A DNA stretch of 64,000 bases from Bacteroidia bacterium (GTDB taxonomy: Bacteria; Bacteroidota; Bacteroidia; Flavobacteriales; Flavobacteriaceae). Shown here piece after piece: positions 60,599 through 64,000 of the stretch; the first letter of the stretch is position 1, and each line of letters opens with the position of its first letter. The notes under the pieces were generated by a model. That model was not told the DNA's origin and made no database searches. It saw only the letters and a program-made list of their open reading frames with translations. The position numbers and the translations under genes were made by a program. Location of the stretch: the NCBI GenBank assembly GCA_030427985.1, contig JAUIBH010000003.1, positions 1 to 64,000 on the forward strand, read 5' to 3'.

Positions 60599-60685
60599 TT
60601 TCTTATATGTTGAATTGTTAAATCGCATGAAAGTAGCAAAAAAGGGCCAAAGTAAAAACCCAATAGGTTGAATTGGACACCGAAT

Positions 60686-61870
60686 TCAATCCACAAAGGT
60701 TACCCTCACTATTTTACCGTTTTCCACTTCATAAATAGCTACAGCACTAATTTTTTCACCATTTACAGTCACGTATTCTTCATCAATAACCTTATTGCCA
60801 ATGACAATCCTATTTTTGATTTCACAATACAAATCTGGAGTGCTTTTAAAAAAGGCATTGTAGCTTTCCCTCATTTTAGCTTTACCCTCCATAGTAAGCG
60901 TGTTGGGGAAGTCATATAATTTGATGTTATCCGCATAGGTATCCATAAATGCATCAATATCCCGCGCATTGTAGGCTTCAAGCTGTTTTTGTACAATAAC
61001 CCGTGGCGATTCTTCGGCTACAAAGGCCAATCGGGTTCTGGAAGAGTTGACGGCAATTCGGGTAATATTATTGATTTCCTCTTGTTGAAAACGGATAATT
61101 GGGTCCCACGCCACCTCAGTCCGTGTGTCATACGTTAAAATGGATTTTTCTGAGCCTGTTACCAGCGTATTTTTGTCTAACCAACAAACATCTTCCTCAT
61201 TTTTATAAGTTTCGGTTATTTTTTTGGTGACTCCGGTTATAGGATTCAAGGATTTGATTTCCCAAGAGCTGTTTTCCTTGCTGATATAACTGATCAAATC
61301 TGTTCCAGGAATTTTGTGAAGCGACCTTCCCACATTTCTTTGTGAGGTGTAATGGCCCTTTTCTTTTAAATTGATTACGACCAAATCCATTCGGCTTCCG
61401 ACCAAGACCGTCGAAACCAAAATATGGTCATTGAACCAAACGTGGTATCCAATTTTAAGATCTGAAATAGGGGCAGACTTTCCTGTTTTCAAGTCATATT
61501 GATATAAACGTTGTAACCCGTCCAAATCTAACCGAATAGCGGAAATGGCATTCTTTCCTGGAATTTTAAGGGGTGAATATTCACTTCCGATGGGGGTGTT
61601 GGTCACCCATGATGTGGTGCTGCCTTCATTGATGTTGAGCCGCAAGATGTCGGTCTGATCTTCTCGTGTGGAGGAAAATAGCACGGTATCATCATCCCAA
61701 AATGAGGGTTGGTTGTCATACCCTTCATTGTTGGAGATGTTTTTTGGGTTGGATAAAATTGGATTTCCATGGTTTAGGCTAAGGTCAAAAAGATAGACCT
61801 CGGTATTTGCCTGCCCATTCATATGGAATGCTGTGAGCAGGCACAGGATCATAATTAGCCTAGATGTCAT
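60686..61870 (-). CDS. TolB-like beta-propeller fused to SnoaL-like domain
   Basis: 394 residues with a signal peptide (LIMILCLLTAFHMNGQ). Residues ~25-270 form TolB/WD40-like propeller blades (FWDDDTVLFSSTREDQTDIL, DLVVINLKEKGHYTSQ). Residues ~275-394 are a SnoaL/NTF2-like domain (EAYNARDIDAFMDTYADNIK, VNGEKISAVAIYEVENGKIV). Its ATG overlaps the stop of the trehalose synthase gene (ATGA), so it is translated with it. I know no described role for this fusion. Confidence 0.85.
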   Translation of the reverse strand: MTSRLIMILCLLTAFHMNGQANTEVYLFDLSLNHGNPILSNPKNISNNEGYDNQPSFWDDDTVLFSSTREDQTDILRLNINEGSTTSWVTNTPIGSEYSPLKIPGKNAISAIRLDLDGLQRLYQYDLKTGKSAPISDLKIGYHVWFNDHILVSTVLVGSRMDLVVINLKEKGHYTSQRNVGRSLHKIPGTDLISYISKENSSWEIKSLNPITGVTKKITETYKNEEDVCWLDKNTLVTGSEKSILTYDTRTEVAWDPIIRFQQEEINNITRIAVNSSRTRLAFVAEESPRVIVQKQLEAYNARDIDAFMDTYADNIKLYDFPNTLTMEGKAKMRESYNAFFKSTPDLYCEIKNRIVIGNKVIDEEYVTVNGEKISAVAIYEVENGKIVRVTFVD

Positions 61871-64000
61871 GGTTTTGCAAACTGTTTTAAAAGTTCCCTT
61901 ACCCGCTTGGTGTTTTCAACATGGTACTTTGCTTGGGTTTTTTTCAATCCAACTTTTACCGTAATGGCGGAGTCAGGAAGATCTTGAAACATGAATTCAT
62001 CGGTCCAGTCATCTCCAATGGCAAACACAAAATCGTAATCATCTTCATTTAGCATTCGCGTAGCGGCCCGTCCTTTGTTTACATTACTGCTCTTTACCTC
62101 CATGACCTTGTTTCCATTGAGCACGCTAATATCATCATTGCCGATCAAACTTGTCAACACGGTGTTCAATTCTGTGGCTCTTTTATCCCCAAAATCGGGA
62201 TCGGTGTTTCTGTAATGCCACGCCAGGGAATAATTTTTTTCCTCAATAAAGGAGCCTGGGGTACGATCTACAAAAGATTCCAAAACTGGACGTATTTTTT
62301 CCATCCATTCTCCCTTTACTTTTTCAAGCATCTTAAAATCCTGGCCATTTTTTGATATCCACACGCCATGCTCTACAATCATGTTGTATTTTTTGGGAAG
62401 AAACCATCGGCCAAAGGTCTGCTTATCCCTACCGCTAATTAAAAATAAAGTGGTGTTTTCCTGATTGTTCAGTTGGTCCAAAAGTTCATACAACTCCTCA
62501 TCAGGAGAAGCTTTTTGAGGGTCTTTGTGGAATCCGGACAGGGTACCGTCATAATCTAAGAACAGGAGCCGTTTAGAAGCATCGGCATATCTTTTGGTAA
62601 TCTTTTTTAGGCGATCTTCTGTAATTTTTTGGGATATAAAGGCATGGCCCAGCTCCCTTTTTTGGTTCAGGGAGTTCATAAATTCGTTGGCCCAAACCTC
62701 AACGTTGTAGCGTTCTAAACGATTTTGCAGGAAGGTGTTTCGAGATATTTGCTCTTCCACGGGCATGTTGATGGCCTGTTTTAAGGTATCGGCCTGTTGT
62801 TCAAAATTATTGGGATTGATCAAAAGGGCTTCGTTCATCTCATACGCAGAACCTGCCATTTCGCTTAAGATGAGGACTCCAGTCTTGTCTGTTCGTGTGG
62901 CGATGTACTCTTTGGCCACCAAATTCATTCCATCACGTAGTGGTGTCAGCCAGGCAATATCACTAAAAGTGTACAGGTCGATGAGATTTTCAAACGGTAG
63001 GGAGCGGTAAAAATACCAAATTGGTGTCCAGTTTACCGTTGAGAGTTCGCCGTTGATTCGCCCTACCAACTCGTCAATTTCCTTTTTCAACAATTGGTAT
63101 TGGGGAACATTGGACCGTGATGGTACGGCAAGAATGATCAAGCGCACCTTTTCCTTATATTCAGGATATTTGTTCAGAAAATACTCAAAGGCATTGAGCC
63201 GTTTGGCAATACCCTTACTGTAATCAAGTCGATCTATGGAAAGAATCAACTTTGTGTCCGGTGCTGAGGCTTTATGACTGTCCAATCGTTTTTGCAGGTC
63301 GCTTTCATCGCCCTGCTTGTTTTGGTCATGGTGCATTGCAGCCTCCTTGAATTTTTTATAGTCGATTCCCATAGGGAACGAATCTACCTTAATGACCCTA
63401 TTGTCCATAAAAATCTCATTGAAACTCACCTCAAGCCCCAAAAGCCTTCGAACTGAACTCAAAAAATGCCTTTCGTAATCATAGGTATGAAAACCGATGA
63501 GGTCCGAACCCAACAATCCTTCCAAAATTTCTTCCCGCCAAGGAATGGTCCTAAAAATTTCATAAGAAGGAAACGGAATGTGCAAAAAGAATCCAATAGT
63601 GGTATTGGGACGTTTTTCCCGTACCATTTGTGGTACCAACATCAATTGGTAGTCGTGTACCCAAATGGTATCATCTTCACCCGAATTTTCAATAATAGCA
63701 TCAGCAAATTTTTGATTTACAGACTTGTAGGTGTTCCAAAAGTCGAGCTCAAACTCTGAGTATTCCAAAAAATAATGAAAAAGGGGCCAAACGGTTCTGT
63801 TGCTGAAACCGTAATAGAAGCCATCGATTTCTTGGGCATTTAGCCCTACTTTGGAGCAGCCATTTTTTTTAAGGGCCTCGTCAATGTCATCCTCAAGCTC
63901 CGGAGGAATATCTTCATCGGTAAGTCCAGACCATCCAATCCATAAACTTTCACCGCCACTGTGTACAGATTTCATGCCTGTGGCCAGACCGCCAACACTT
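61867..64000 (-). CDS. Bifunctional trehalose-6-phosphate synthase/phosphatase (5' end cut)
   Basis: 711 codons inside the window; the frame runs to the right edge with SVGGLATGM, the start of GT20, so the first residues are outside. Residues up to about 470 are the UDP-glucose-using synthase (WVHDYQLMLVPQMVREKRPN, IGFFLHIPFPSYEIFRTIPW, DGMNLVAKEYIATR). The C-terminal ~250 residues are a HAD-type phosphatase (LFLDYDGTLSGF, LFLISGRDKQTF, FAIGDDWTDEFMF). Together they make trehalose from UDP-glucose and glucose-6-phosphate in one chain, for osmotic/desiccation protection. Confidence 0.94.
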   Translation of the reverse strand, partial: SVGGLATGMKSVHSGGESLWIGWSGLTDEDIPPELEDDIDEALKKNGCSKVGLNAQEIDGFYYGFSNRTVWPLFHYFLEYSEFELDFWNTYKSVNQKFADAIIENSGEDDTIWVHDYQLMLVPQMVREKRPNTTIGFFLHIPFPSYEIFRTIPWREEILEGLLGSDLIGFHTYDYERHFLSSVRRLLGLEVSFNEIFMDNRVIKVDSFPMGIDYKKFKEAAMHHDQNKQGDESDLQKRLDSHKASAPDTKLILSIDRLDYSKGIAKRLNAFEYFLNKYPEYKEKVRLIILAVPSRSNVPQYQLLKKEIDELVGRINGELSTVNWTPIWYFYRSLPFENLIDLYTFSDIAWLTPLRDGMNLVAKEYIATRTDKTGVLILSEMAGSAYEMNEALLINPNNFEQQADTLKQAINMPVEEQISRNTFLQNRLERYNVEVWANEFMNSLNQKRELGHAFISQKITEDRLKKITKRYADASKRLLFLDYDGTLSGFHKDPQKASPDEELYELLDQLNNQENTTLFLISGRDKQTFGRWFLPKKYNMIVEHGVWISKNGQDFKMLEKVKGEWMEKIRPVLESFVDRTPGSFIEEKNYSLAWHYRNTDPDFGDKRATELNTVLTSLIGNDDISVLNGNKVMEVKSSNVNKGRAATRMLNEDDYDFVFAIGDDWTDEFMFQDLPDSAITVKVGLKKTQAKYHVENTKRVRELLKQFAKP

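Noticed and set aside
1..64000. CRISPR array, tRNA/rRNA genes, insertion sequences, prophage or defence island
   Set aside because: I saw no regularly spaced repeats, no cloverleaf-like runs with a TTCGAATC arm in the gaps, and no transposase, integrase or known defence domains. Small RNA genes without strong terminators could still be missed.

Overview
The window looks like a chromosomal segment of a marine member of the Flavobacteriaceae; a Muricauda/Flagellimonas-like genus is my inference from gene content. Supporting signs are a TonB-dependent receptor with an N-terminal carboxypeptidase-regulatory-like domain paired with a DUF4249 lipoprotein, a PorP/SprF-type gliding/secretion protein, many short lipoprotein signals ending in a Cys, 2TM-domain proteins, a LETM1-related protein, DUF4331/DUF4382/DUF3500 proteins, and almost no Shine-Dalgarno sequences. 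I found no rRNA, tRNA, CRISPR array, insertion sequence or phage gene. Most of the window is ordinary, gene-dense chromosome.

Layout. 1-8.7 kb: a PadR-PspC operon (cut by the window edge), DUF4870, DUF4442 and AIM24-like proteins, a GMC oxidoreductase with its small subunit, a NudK-type Nudix hydrolase, a PBP4-type carboxypeptidase and OxyR. 8.8-18.3 kb: a redox/signalling block with a sigma-54 activator (cNMP-binding + PAS + AAA+ + Fis HTH), its probable target osmC behind three palindromes and a clear -24/-12 promoter, a pyruvate:ferredoxin oxidoreductase homologue lacking three of the four expected proximal-cluster cysteines, and a TPR/histidine kinase/receiver/nucleotidyl cyclase hybrid. 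18.4-29.6 kb: DoxX, GNAT, a PorP/SprF-like protein, an FMN-binding PaiB-like protein, several secreted proteins, and a TonB receptor/DUF4249 pair. 29.6-34.6 kb: a glycoside-hydrolase-like lipoprotein, then a LytS-type kinase with a C-terminal 2TM domain, four stand-alone 2TM proteins and a LytTR response regulator. A 72-nt element with spaced conserved blocks occurs twice in this cassette.

34.6-45.6 kb: a LETM1-related protein, two genes that together cover a DUF4331 protein plus a TPR lipoprotein, MscS and CorA channels, a MarR-GNAT fusion with two GTAA-N4-TTAC operators, an ECF sigma/anti-sigma pair, an MFS transporter with a perfect palindrome at its start, a yjdI/yjdJ-like pair and a Cu/Zn superoxide dismutase. 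45.9-64 kb: mainly secreted hydrolases. These are a sortilin-like beta-propeller protein with a DUF2490 partner, two amidohydrolases, a ThuA/sugar-dehydrogenase/PKD/cytochrome c fusion, a YdeI-like protein, M1 and M28 peptidases, a VOC protein, a beta-propeller/SnoaL fusion, and a trehalose-phosphate synthase/phosphatase cut by the right edge. Between the ThuA fusion and YdeI lies a decayed, internally deleted amidohydrolase copy.

The most notable items are the complete sigma-54 regulatory module, the PFOR homologue without the proximal-cluster cysteines, and the kinase/2TM-array/LytTR cassette with its duplicated upstream element.
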